DNA of 64,000 bases from JACKCP01 sp051744925 (GTDB lineage: Bacteria; Desulfobacterota; Desulfobacteria; Desulfobacterales; JACKCP01), in assembly GCA_051744925.1 (NCBI GenBank), contig JBNJDM010000001.1, positions 14,008 through 78,007 of the forward strand, in the 5' to 3' direction. A program made the translations under genes and the position numbers. The notes beneath the pieces are model-generated. The model was given only the letters and a program-made list of their open reading frames with translations, ran no database searches and was not told the DNA's origin. Numbering within the stretch: position 1 is the stretch's first letter; the number at the start of each line of letters is the position of its first letter. Shown in pieces: positions 56,645 to 64,000 of this stretch.

Positions 56645-58405
56645 TTAGATTGCTGCTGTTATTTCAGGGAATATAATATAAAATACTACATATGCCGCTA
56701 TAAGAGTCAGTGTAAGGTTGAAAGACTGACCGAATACATAAAGAATAAGCGGTTTTCCGCCTTTGAAATGATGCTTGAGCTCTCTGAAGTTTGTAGCAAG
56801 ACCGATACTTACAAAAGAAAGAGTAAAGAACCATTTTCTGAAAAGGTCACTCATGCCTTTGATAACACCCTGATCTATCATTGCTGAACCAAGTCCGTCC
56901 TGAGCAGCTCCAAAAGATGAGTAGAAAAGGGAGAAAATTACAGATGCTGCAATAAAACCGAGAACAAATTTTGGAAAACGGTACCAGATTTCCATTAAGC
57001 CTATTTTTTTGCCTGTTTCTTCAGCTTCAACCTTTGTTGTAAAGTAAATGGCTACAAAAAAGGCCATAACACCGATCATAACGTTCTGGATCATTTTAAT
57101 TGTTGCAGCTACATAAAGAGCTTTTTCGCCAAGGAATGCACCTGCTGCAGCAACAGCACCTGTAGCATCTATTGTTCCGCCCATCCATGCACCGCCCAGA
57201 ACAAGCTGCTTATCTTCAGGGAAAAATGCATGAATAACTATAGGCATTAATATCATCATAACTGATGTAAAAACAAGGGAAAGACCTACTGAAAGAGTAA
57301 GTTCCTCTTTTTTAGCTTTACATGCAGAAGCCGTCGCAATGGCCGCAGAAACACCGCAAACCGACATATCTGAACATATTGTGGCGTTAAGTCGTTTAGA
57401 CGGCATTTTTACAATTTTTTGTCCAAACCAGTAAGTTACCAGCCATACTGTAGGTGTAACAACCCATGCTACAAATATACCTGCAGTACCGATGGTAATA
57501 ATTTTTTCAAAAAGTATTGTTGCACCAAGAAGAACAAGGCCTGTCTTGATGTAGAATTCTGTCTGTACAGCAGGCATCGCCCATTTAGGGGTTCCCACAG
57601 TGTTGCTTATAAGCATTCCCAGGAAGATTGCCCATGCTGCATAACCGATTCCGTAATGCTTCATTGTATCCTGGTATGAGAATAACCATGACAAAACAGT
57701 GAGTCCGTATATAAAGGTGAATGCAATGAGGAATTCCTTGAATGATTTACCCATACACTTCATACCTATGCCGAAGAACACAGCAAAAAAGACTCCAAGA
57801 CCGATAAGTGTGAAAATCTGGTTGTACGGTTTTGCTGAAGAAACCTTTTTTTTCGCCTTTGACTCAGCCAGCTTAGCATTTCTCCAGTCAAGGATTTCTT
57901 CTTTGGCCTGCTCATTCAGAGTTTCATTTTCAAAATCTGCGGCTTCAGCTTTTTTTTCTGCTTCAAGTGCTTGCTGATATGCTTTTTCAGTTTTTGTCTG
58001 TGCAGATTCATAAGTGTTTATAGCTTTCTGGTGCTCTGCTTCTGCCTTTGATTCGGTTTTGAAAAATGCATTAAGAGGGTTTGTGCTCCATCCGTGTGGC
58101 TTTTGTGTAAAATGGGAAAGCCATTTTCCGATTTTATTGTTTTTTGCTTTCACGCCTGATTTTGCATCACTGAGCTTATACCAGCCGATTGTTTTGAATT
58201 CATCGGTTTTCTGGGCTTCTGTCTGATACTGTGATTCAATTTGTGAAAGTTCTTTTTTCAGTTCTCCTGACTGAGGGAAATAGATCAGGGCGCCTGCAAA
58301 AAGGATTATGAAGCCGAGCCATATCGCCCACCAGTCTTCCTTTTTCCACATCTCCGACCATTCCCACTTGCCAACGTCTTGTACAATTTCTGAGTTGTCT
58401 GACAT
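56645..58405 (-). CDS. YeiH/TauZ-family (UPF0324) exporter with a coiled-coil N-terminal extension
   Basis: 586 residues, against about 350 for a standard YeiH protein. The core (about 205-586) has ten or so membrane helices and family stretches: LGMLISNTVGTPKW, YIKTGLVLLGATILFEKI, SDMSVCGVSAAIATASACKAKKEEL, GGAWMGGTIDATGAVAAAGA and WFFTLSFVSIGLATNF. Some members (TauZ/SuyZ group) have been proposed to export sulfite. The first 200 residues are an addition: one membrane helix (about 27-45) and a Lys/Glu/Ala-rich coiled coil (about 125-190). ATG follows GGAGGATTT. A -24/-12 promoter stands upstream. Confidence 0.88.
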   Translation of the reverse strand: MSDNSEIVQDVGKWEWSEMWKKEDWWAIWLGFIILFAGALIYFPQSGELKKELSQIESQYQTEAQKTDEFKTIGWYKLSDAKSGVKAKNNKIGKWLSHFTQKPHGWSTNPLNAFFKTESKAEAEHQKAINTYESAQTKTEKAYQQALEAEKKAEAADFENETLNEQAKEEILDWRNAKLAESKAKKKVSSAKPYNQIFTLIGLGVFFAVFFGIGMKCMGKSFKEFLIAFTFIYGLTVLSWLFSYQDTMKHYGIGYAAWAIFLGMLISNTVGTPKWAMPAVQTEFYIKTGLVLLGATILFEKIITIGTAGIFVAWVVTPTVWLVTYWFGQKIVKMPSKRLNATICSDMSVCGVSAAIATASACKAKKEELTLSVGLSLVFTSVMMILMPIVIHAFFPEDKQLVLGGAWMGGTIDATGAVAAAGAFLGEKALYVAATIKMIQNVMIGVMAFFVAIYFTTKVEAEETGKKIGLMEIWYRFPKFVLGFIAASVIFSLFYSSFGAAQDGLGSAMIDQGVIKGMSDLFRKWFFTLSFVSIGLATNFRELKHHFKGGKPLILYVFGQSFNLTLTLIAAYVVFYIIFPEITAAI

Positions 58406-58462
58406 AAATCCTCCATCCGGTTAAAAAAATATATATAACACTCTAAACTTGCCACCCCTTAA

Positions 58463-58477
58463 GCAATTACTGTGCCG
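58463..58477 (-). promoter_or_regulatory. Sigma-54 (-24/-12) promoter of the YeiH-family operon
   Basis: On the minus strand the sequence reads CGGCAC-AGTAA-TTGCT. The GG and GC elements are exactly 12 bp apart, differing from the consensus TGGCAC-N5-TTGC only in the first base. Transcription should start near 58451, giving a 5' UTR of about 45 nt before the exporter's ATG at 58405. Confidence 0.75.
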
Positions 58478-58621
58478 TTATATTTATCCTCTGCGGAAAC
58501 AATGGTATGGCTTTGGGATGAATATAAAAAAATAAAGATGAATCAAGACTTGAGATGTCTGAAGTATTTATATTTTAATATCAGGGAAAGGTATGTAGGA
58601 AAGCAAAAATGTATACCTTGC

Positions 58622-58637
58622 TTTACATGTATGTAAA
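58622..58637. promoter_or_regulatory. Palindromic candidate activator site (UAS)
   Basis: TTTACAT-GT-ATGTAAA, perfect 7-bp arms, about 160 bp upstream of the -24/-12 promoter and about 170 bp before the kinase gene. This is the normal distance for an NtrC-type activator site. The rest of the 399-nt divergent gap (58406-58804) is AT-rich and has no gene. Confidence 0.45.
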
Positions 58638-58804
58638 CTTGAGTTTGCATATATATGTTTTTATTTATAATATGATTTTAAAAACTGACTGTTCATGCAA
58701 AACAAAAAAGTGACAAAAAAAATTAAATCATATATTTTGAATTTTTTCTCAGACTTTGAAATATTAAGCTTAAGTTTTTTAATTTTTTATACAGGTTAGG
58801 TAAT

Positions 58805-61207
58805 ATGCGGTTTTTTCAGAAAATGAGCCTGCGGCATAAATTTATATCATGCCTTGTTTTATCGGCATTTGTACTTGGTGCATGTTTATGCATTATTATT
58901 TTTTATCATTTTAACAGTATTATGGAAAAAGAGGTCAGCCAGAGATCCCAGATGCTCCTTTCTCAGGCAGCCTCGGTTCAGAGCTATGTGCAGCTTGAAT
59001 TAAGGCCTGAAATGTATGAACTGTTAGGTGATGATAATTTTATTTTAAAAGCGATGTCTTCTTCATATATATCAAGAAAGGTAATGGAAAAGCTCGATAC
59101 TGATGAGAAAAAAAGACTTTATTACAGGCGTGTTGCCTTAAACCCAAGAAATCCCGATTACGCGCCTACGAAGTTTGAAAAAAAATTAATAAATAAATTT
59201 AAGAATAATAAGAACCTGGGCATTGTTGAAGAAGCTTCTGAATTTAAAGGCACAAAATATCACCTTGTGGCAAAACCTGTAAAATTTACAAAGTCTTGCA
59301 TGGTATGCCATGGTAAACCGGAAGATGCACCTGAAGAGCTTATTAATAGATACGGAGACAAAAACGGTTTTTTCCATAAGGAAAACGAGATAGCAGGTGT
59401 TGTTGTAGCAGGCTTTCCTGTACAGATGATTAAAGATCCTGTCAAAGAGATAACAATACAGTATTTAAGCCTTTATGCTCTCTGGCTTTTATTGTTTGCA
59501 TGCATTATTGGTCTTTTTTTTGACAGACTTGTTATGAAGAACCTGAAAAAAGTCGGAGAAGTATTTGAAAGCAGATTTTCAGGGGAAGAAGAAAAAAAGA
59601 TAATAGAAAAGTTAGAGAAAAAAGACGAGATAGAAGGTTTGATAGAAGGTGTTGATGAGCTGGCAGGCTCTCTTTTTGAAGCAAATAAAAAACTGGAATA
59701 TCACAGCCACAATCTTGAAGAAAAAATAAGTGAAAGAACTAAAGAGCTTGAATTAACAGCACAAAAGCATTTAAGTGACTTAAGTCTTTTTTCCGGTCTT
59801 ATAGCAAGGTTTACTGATACATTTAATGCTGAAGATCTTATAAATGATGCTCTTGAAAGAATAGGACGGAGATACAGCGCAAAGCAGGTAGTATATTACT
59901 GTACAGTTGCATCGGATAATTTTTTTACATGGATAGAAGACGGATCTGTAAGAAAAATTGATAAGGATATAAAAAAGATTTCATGGGAAGAGAGAGTTCT
60001 ATTCAGGGAAAATAAGGTTTATATTCCGGTATCTTCCCATGAAAGTTACTGGGGAATTTTGTGCATAAATTTTGATCATGAAGTCAATTCCGATGATTTT
60101 GATGAAGCTGTACTTCTTTCTCTTGGACTTCAGCTTGGAAGCTCACTTGAAAATATTCATGCTGTTTCAGACATAAAATATCAAAATGATCTTTTGGAAT
60201 CTGTGTTTGAGGGGATTACAGATCCTCTGGTTTTGCTTGATAAAGATTTCAGGGTTATATTTGCCAATAAGGGAAGCAGTAATTTTTTTAAAGGAAGCGC
60301 TGGGACTAATCTTGATCTTACAGAAATTATAAAAGATTCTGATATAGATGCTTACAGCATAGAGCACCAGGATGAGCCTGTTTTAAAAGAGATAGAAACA
60401 AAGGATAAAAAATCTTTCAGAGTATATTTTTATCCTCTTCCTAAAAGAGATCCCGGAAGCCTTAGAATGGTAATGTATGCAAGGGATATAACAATGGAAA
60501 AAGGCTTGATAGAGGGGATGTATCAGGCTGAAAGATTAAGCTCCATAGGTAAGATGGCAGCCGGAATGGCCCATGAAATAAATAATCCTCTTGGTGTGAT
60601 AAGGTGTTATGCAGATCTTTTGTCAGATTCGGTTAAAGATGAAAAAAATCTTTCAGATCTTAATGTGATTATAAATCAAACAAGGAATGTGCAAAAAATT
60701 GTTCAGAATCTTTTGAATTTTTCAAGGGCAAAACATTTTGTTTCAGGAAAGTGCAACTTAAATAAAGGTGTGGAAAATATAATCGAGCTTTTCAGACCCA
60801 GGGCATCTTCAATAAATATTAATATCAGATTTATTCCTGAGAGATCTATCCCTGAAATTAATTGCGACAGCTCAATTCTTGGTCAGATAATCACAAATAT
60901 AATTTTAAATGCTTTTGATGCCGTCGGCAGCAACGGTAATATTGAAATAAGAACTTTTAAAAGGGAAAATGAAGCTCTTCTTGAAATAACAGATGACGGT
61001 GAGGGAATAAATAAAGATATTCTTGAAAATATATTTGATCCTTTTTTTACAACAAAAGATGTTGGAAAAGGAACAGGTCTTGGTCTTTCTGTTGTTTACG
61101 GTTTTATAAGTGAGATCGGCGGAAGAATAGAGGCTGAGTCTTCAGATTATACAGTTTTCAGGCTTTACTTCCCTTTTTATGAAATAACTGGAGACGAAAA
61201 TGAGTGA
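58805..61207 (+). CDS. Sensor histidine kinase with c-type-heme DUF3365 domain
   Basis: 800 residues. A membrane helix (about 13-36) is followed by a periplasmic DUF3365 (Tll0287-like) domain (about 40-215) with a covalent heme motif CMVCH at 165-169. A second membrane helix is at about 220-242. The cytoplasmic part has HAMP-like and coiled-coil segments, GAF (about 325-455), PAS (about 460-570), HisKA with phospho-His590 (GMAHEINNPLG), and HATPase (NIILNAFDA, DDGEGI, GTGLGLSVVYG). Such sensors likely read redox state or a heme ligand such as NO, CO or sulfide species. The end overlaps the regulator gene by 8 nt. Confidence 0.93.
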   Translation: MRFFQKMSLRHKFISCLVLSAFVLGACLCIIIFYHFNSIMEKEVSQRSQMLLSQAASVQSYVQLELRPEMYELLGDDNFILKAMSSSYISRKVMEKLDTDEKKRLYYRRVALNPRNPDYAPTKFEKKLINKFKNNKNLGIVEEASEFKGTKYHLVAKPVKFTKSCMVCHGKPEDAPEELINRYGDKNGFFHKENEIAGVVVAGFPVQMIKDPVKEITIQYLSLYALWLLLFACIIGLFFDRLVMKNLKKVGEVFESRFSGEEEKKIIEKLEKKDEIEGLIEGVDELAGSLFEANKKLEYHSHNLEEKISERTKELELTAQKHLSDLSLFSGLIARFTDTFNAEDLINDALERIGRRYSAKQVVYYCTVASDNFFTWIEDGSVRKIDKDIKKISWEERVLFRENKVYIPVSSHESYWGILCINFDHEVNSDDFDEAVLLSLGLQLGSSLENIHAVSDIKYQNDLLESVFEGITDPLVLLDKDFRVIFANKGSSNFFKGSAGTNLDLTEIIKDSDIDAYSIEHQDEPVLKEIETKDKKSFRVYFYPLPKRDPGSLRMVMYARDITMEKGLIEGMYQAERLSSIGKMAAGMAHEINNPLGVIRCYADLLSDSVKDEKNLSDLNVIINQTRNVQKIVQNLLNFSRAKHFVSGKCNLNKGVENIIELFRPRASSININIRFIPERSIPEINCDSSILGQIITNIILNAFDAVGSNGNIEIRTFKRENEALLEITDDGEGINKDILENIFDPFFTTKDVGKGTGLGLSVVYGFISEIGGRIEAESSDYTVFRLYFPFYEITGDENE

Positions 61208-62603
61208 TGAGCCTTTGATTCTTGTTGTTGATGATGATCCCGATTTTTTGAGCGGTATAATAAGAACTCTTGAATCTAAATTTCCTGATGCTTCTATCAT
61301 GGGTGCTTCTGAAGGTGAAAAGGCTGAGGAAATAATCAGTCATGGAGAAGTAGGGGTTCTTCTCACAGATTTAAGAATGCCTGAAATTTCAGGTATGGAT
61401 CTTCTTGAGACAGCTGTTCATAATAACCCTGATATCTGTGTTATTATGATAACAGGTTATGCAACTGTGGAAAACGCAGTTGAATCCTTAAAAAAAGGTG
61501 CGTGGGACTTTATAACAAAACCTGTTGAACGGGATGAGCTTTTTCATGCCGTTGAAAAGGCTCTTGAGCATTACAGGCTTGCCTCTGAAAATAAAAAACT
61601 TAAAAGTCTTGTAAAGCGGTTTGAGGCTGATCAGGATTCAGGCTTTTTAAGCCAAAGCATGAAAATTCTTATGGAGCAGGCAAGGGCTGTAGCTTCAGCT
61701 GAATATACTGTTCTTATAACCGGTGAGTCAGGCAGCGGAAAAGAATATATTGCAAGGCAGGTTCACAAGTTTTCAAAAAGAAAGGATCAGGTTTGCAATT
61801 CCATAAACTGTGCTGCAATTCCTGAACAGCTTCTTGAAAGCGAACTTTTTGGTCATGTTAAAGGTGCTTTTACAGGTGCTGACAGAAGCAGAAGAGGTTT
61901 TTTCCCTGCATCAGACAAAGGAACTCTTATTCTTGATGAAATAGGAGATATAAGCCCGGCTCTTCAGGTAAAACTTCTTAAGTTTCTTCAGGACAGAGAA
62001 GTTAAGCCTGTTGGAAGCAGTGATTCCAAAAAAGTAGATGTAAGAATAATTGCTCTTACAAACCAAAATCTTCAGCAAAAGATTGAATCTGGTGAATTCA
62101 GGGAAGATCTTTATTACAGGCTTAATGTTTTATCCCTTGAAGTCCCGCCTTTAAGACAAAGAAAAGAGGATATTCCCATTCTTGTAAGAACCTTTCTTGA
62201 CATTACATGCCGGGAACTTGGAATAGAAAGAATCGAAACAGACAGCGGAGCAATGTCTTACCTTGCATCACTTCCCTGGAACGGAAATGTAAGAGAGCTT
62301 CAGAACTTTATAAGAAGGCTTGCTGTATTTTCCGGGGGAAGCAGAATAGATATGCCTCTTATAAATATTGTAGAAGGGAAAAAACCGGAGCAGACTGTAA
62401 AAAAAGAAGACGGATTCAGAAAATACAAAGATGCAAAAAAGGATGTTGTTGATTCTTTCTCAAAGGATTATCTTTATGCTGTTCTTGAGGAGACAAAGGG
62501 GAATATTTCACAGGCTTCAAGAATAAGCGGTCTTGAAAGAATGTCTGTTCAAAAGATTATAAAAAGACTTGGAATAGATGTTTCAAAATTCAAAAGTGAA
62601 TAA
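61200..62603 (+). CDS. NtrC-family sigma-54 response regulator
   Basis: 467 residues: receiver (phospho-Asp57 in LLTDLRMPEISG), AAA+ ATPase with GESGSGKE Walker A, the sigma-54 contact loop GAFTGA at 222-227, Walker B GTLILDEIGDI, the R-finger region, and a C-terminal Fis-type HTH (GNISQASRISGLERMSVQKIIKRLGI). All parts for activating -24/-12 promoters are intact. It is coupled to the heme kinase, and the nearest -24/-12 promoter is that of the divergent exporter, the probable target. Confidence 0.95.
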   Translation: MSDEPLILVVDDDPDFLSGIIRTLESKFPDASIMGASEGEKAEEIISHGEVGVLLTDLRMPEISGMDLLETAVHNNPDICVIMITGYATVENAVESLKKGAWDFITKPVERDELFHAVEKALEHYRLASENKKLKSLVKRFEADQDSGFLSQSMKILMEQARAVASAEYTVLITGESGSGKEYIARQVHKFSKRKDQVCNSINCAAIPEQLLESELFGHVKGAFTGADRSRRGFFPASDKGTLILDEIGDISPALQVKLLKFLQDREVKPVGSSDSKKVDVRIIALTNQNLQQKIESGEFREDLYYRLNVLSLEVPPLRQRKEDIPILVRTFLDITCRELGIERIETDSGAMSYLASLPWNGNVRELQNFIRRLAVFSGGSRIDMPLINIVEGKKPEQTVKKEDGFRKYKDAKKDVVDSFSKDYLYAVLEETKGNISQASRISGLERMSVQKIIKRLGIDVSKFKSE

Positions 62604-62612
62604 TCTGTTTTA

Positions 62613-62640
62613 GGCGGGTTTATGTTGACCCGCCTTTTAG
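62613..62640 (+). terminator. Terminator after the NtrC-family gene
   Basis: Stem GGCGGGT/ACCCGCC with an 8-nt loop, then TTTTAGTTT. Probably also serves the opposing recombinase-like gene. Confidence 0.8.
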
Positions 62641-62686
62641 TTTATTTAAACAGGATTGAGTCTTTTAATAAAAGCTTAATTCTGTT

Positions 62687-63280
62687 TTAGAGTTCATGAA
62701 GGTAAATATCAAAATTCTGCTCTTCATCAAGGCAAAGATAGTCTTTTGTCTGTTTTTGCGAGCTGTGATTAAAAACTTTTACAAGCTTTGATATATCAGT
62801 ACCGAATGTATGGTACTGATGATATCCCCATGTTTTTCTCAGTGTATGGGAGCCGTATTTGCCTGATAATCCAACGGCGCCGCACCATTTGTTTACAAGT
62901 CTGTGAAGTGAGGGGACAATAAGTTTCCCTCTTTGTGATTTAAAAAGATAATCATCGTCTTCATAGTGTTCTGATTCCAGAAGACCTCTGATTGATCTGC
63001 ATGAGATTCTGTTTACAGTTACTGTTTTCGGTTTGTCTCCGTCTGTACTGATTGTGAGTGTGGAGTTTTCTTCCAGGTTTTTGACCTGGTGTACCTTGAG
63101 GTGAAGCAGTTCATTGGGCATCAGGGTTGTGTTTATGCCGAGGGTGAATAAAGTTGAATTCCTTGGGTTGTCTATAAGAAGCTTTTTAATTTCCATTATA
63201 TCTTTGGTTCTTCTTATAGGTTCTACTTTCTGGGATTCAGTTGAATCACCCTTTTCCTGAGCGCTTGTTTCTGATTCCAT
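62687..63280 (-). CDS. Small tyrosine-recombinase-like protein (catalytic domain only)
   Basis: 197 residues from ATG 63280 (GGGAGG just upstream; the ATG at 63292 lacks a site). Resembles the catalytic domain of phage-integrase-type recombinases without the N-terminal arm domain, a size like FimB/FimE. Box II is GSHTLRKTWGYHQYH (His-x-x-Arg). His in FNHSSQKQTKDYLCL is followed by the likely nucleophile Tyr. However, box I reads TLMPNELLHLK where an Arg is expected (typically GLRISELL-like), so the first catalytic Arg seems lost. It may have become a DNA-binding regulator. Its promoter overlaps a perfect inverted repeat. Confidence 0.8.
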   Translation of the reverse strand: MESETSAQEKGDSTESQKVEPIRRTKDIMEIKKLLIDNPRNSTLFTLGINTTLMPNELLHLKVHQVKNLEENSTLTISTDGDKPKTVTVNRISCRSIRGLLESEHYEDDDYLFKSQRGKLIVPSLHRLVNKWCGAVGLSGKYGSHTLRKTWGYHQYHTFGTDISKLVKVFNHSSQKQTKDYLCLDEEQNFDIYLHEL

Positions 63281-63302
63281 AAAACCTCCCATGAATTGCG
63301 GG

Positions 63303-63351
63303 TTTTTGATAAGTTTTGTCCATAATATGATAAAAACTTATCAAAAATCAA
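63303..63351 (-). promoter_or_regulatory. Promoter with overlapping 15-bp inverted repeat in front of the recombinase-like gene
   Basis: Arms TTTTTGATAAGTTTT (63303-63317) and AAAACTTATCAAAAA (63333-63347) are perfect complements, 15 nt apart. On the minus strand a -35 TTGATT (63346-63351) and a -10 TATTAT (63322-63327) with an 18-bp spacer overlap this repeat. It could be an autoregulatory operator or a recombination site. Confidence 0.65.
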
Positions 63352-63443
63352 GTGTAAAATTTGGGCAAAAAAAATTTTTTAAGTTTAGAGGTTGGTGGTT
63401 TAAAAATTATTAAAGTTTAAATTATATTCGGCGGAGGACTGGC

Positions 63444-64000
63444 TTGGAATATGTTAATTTAAAGAGTATATATTTGGATATATTCGATTATATAAAAGAA
63501 TATGGAAAAAAAACTGATCAGGGTATAAATAATCCATATGTTGAAGATTTAAAAAATATTGTTTTTCAGGATAAGCCGGAATCTGAAAAAAGAGAAATCC
63601 TTGAGTCAAAAAGAAGTTCATTAATAGAAAAATATTCTTTTTCTATACCTTTTGATTTTATTCTTAATATAATTGCACAATATTCACCTCTTACTGAAAT
63701 AGGTGCAGGAACAGGTTATTTCGGTTATTGCCTGAAACAGAAAGGTTCAGATTTTGAGGCGTTTGATCTTTATTCACCAGATGATGCAGATCCTTTCGAT
63801 TTTATGTCTTTCAATCCATGGTTTGAAGATACATGGATCAATGTATTAAGCGGTGATGAAGATACAGTAAGATCATGCAGCCAAAGAACCCTTTTTCTGT
63901 GCTGGCCTCCTCCTGATTCGCCAATGGCTTTTAATGCTCTTAAAATATATGAGCAGATAAAAGGACAAACCCTTATTTATATAGGAGATCCTGTTTCTTC
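63444..64000 (+). CDS. SAM-dependent methyltransferase-like protein (5' part, runs off right edge)
   Basis: 185 residues are visible. TTG start 6 nt after GGAGG. A helical N-terminus (about 1-75) precedes the SAM-binding motif I, EIGAGTGYFGYCLKQKG, followed by an acidic end of strand 2 (FEAFDLYSPDD). LFLCWPPPDSPMAFNALKIYEQIKG and TLIYIGDPVS fit a class of uncharacterised Rossmann methyltransferases with a WPP motif. The 3' part is missing. Divergent from the recombinase-like gene; no substrate can be named. Confidence 0.75.
   Translation, partial: MEYVNLKSIYLDIFDYIKEYGKKTDQGINNPYVEDLKNIVFQDKPESEKREILESKRSSLIEKYSFSIPFDFILNIIAQYSPLTEIGAGTGYFGYCLKQKGSDFEAFDLYSPDDADPFDFMSFNPWFEDTWINVLSGDEDTVRSCSQRTLFLCWPPPDSPMAFNALKIYEQIKGQTLIYIGDPVS

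Overview
The window reads as a chromosomal segment of a low-GC, anaerobic Desulfobacterota-type bacterium (sulfate-reducer-like). This assignment is inferred from gene content and order, not from a database match. The clues are an unbroken beta-S10-spc-alpha ribosomal super-cluster of the bacterial type, a CheA/CheD signalling style, SelA (selenocysteine use), a CobA-HemD fusion, a heme-binding DUF3365 sensor kinase, a YeiH/TauZ-type sulfur-oxyanion exporter, and a zinc-ligand set of ribosomal proteins.

Layout. Positions 1-5616 are read leftward: the 5' two thirds of cheA, a U32-family protein, tRNA-Arg and an MltD-like lipoprotein. From 5700 a long rightward block starts: tRNA-Thr, tRNA-Gly, tRNA-Thr, tuf, rpmG, tRNA-Trp, secE, nusG, rplK, rplA, an L10 leader RNA, rplJ, rplL, rpoB, rpoC, rpsL, rpsG, then the S10, spc and alpha operons to rplQ, ending at a strong terminator at 34316. 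fusA is absent from the str position, and adk and map are absent between secY and infA. Next is a complete phosphate module, pstSCAB-phoU-phoB-phoR (34573-41245), ending in a terminator.

From 41600 the content is mixed: a coiled-coil protein, bioB, small unknown proteins, an Old-Yellow-Enzyme-type oxidoreductase, then a leftward group (Nudix, CobA-HemD, FmdB-like, GGDEF-like/TPR, SelA, a CheD-HDOD fusion, a PHP-glycosyltransferase fusion). A dispersed, hairpin-forming intergenic repeat occurs at 43214 (+), 47992 (+, partial) and 55350 (-). A NYN-LOTUS RNA-processing candidate follows. The right end holds a divergent pair: a YeiH-family exporter with an unusual coiled-coil N-terminus plus a small membrane protein (leftward), facing a CxxCH-containing DUF3365 histidine kinase and a sigma-54 NtrC-type regulator (rightward). 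A near-consensus -24/-12 promoter lies in front of the exporter. The last kilobase has a small tyrosine-recombinase-like gene whose promoter overlaps a perfect 15-bp inverted repeat, and the start of a methyltransferase-like gene.

Most striking observation: RpoC (beta') carries an extra segment of about 95 residues (582-676) that looks like a parvulin (PpiC/rotamase) domain, inserted in the beta' body between otherwise contiguous conserved segments. The second is the probable sigma-54 circuit in which a heme-bearing sensor controls a sulfur-anion exporter.
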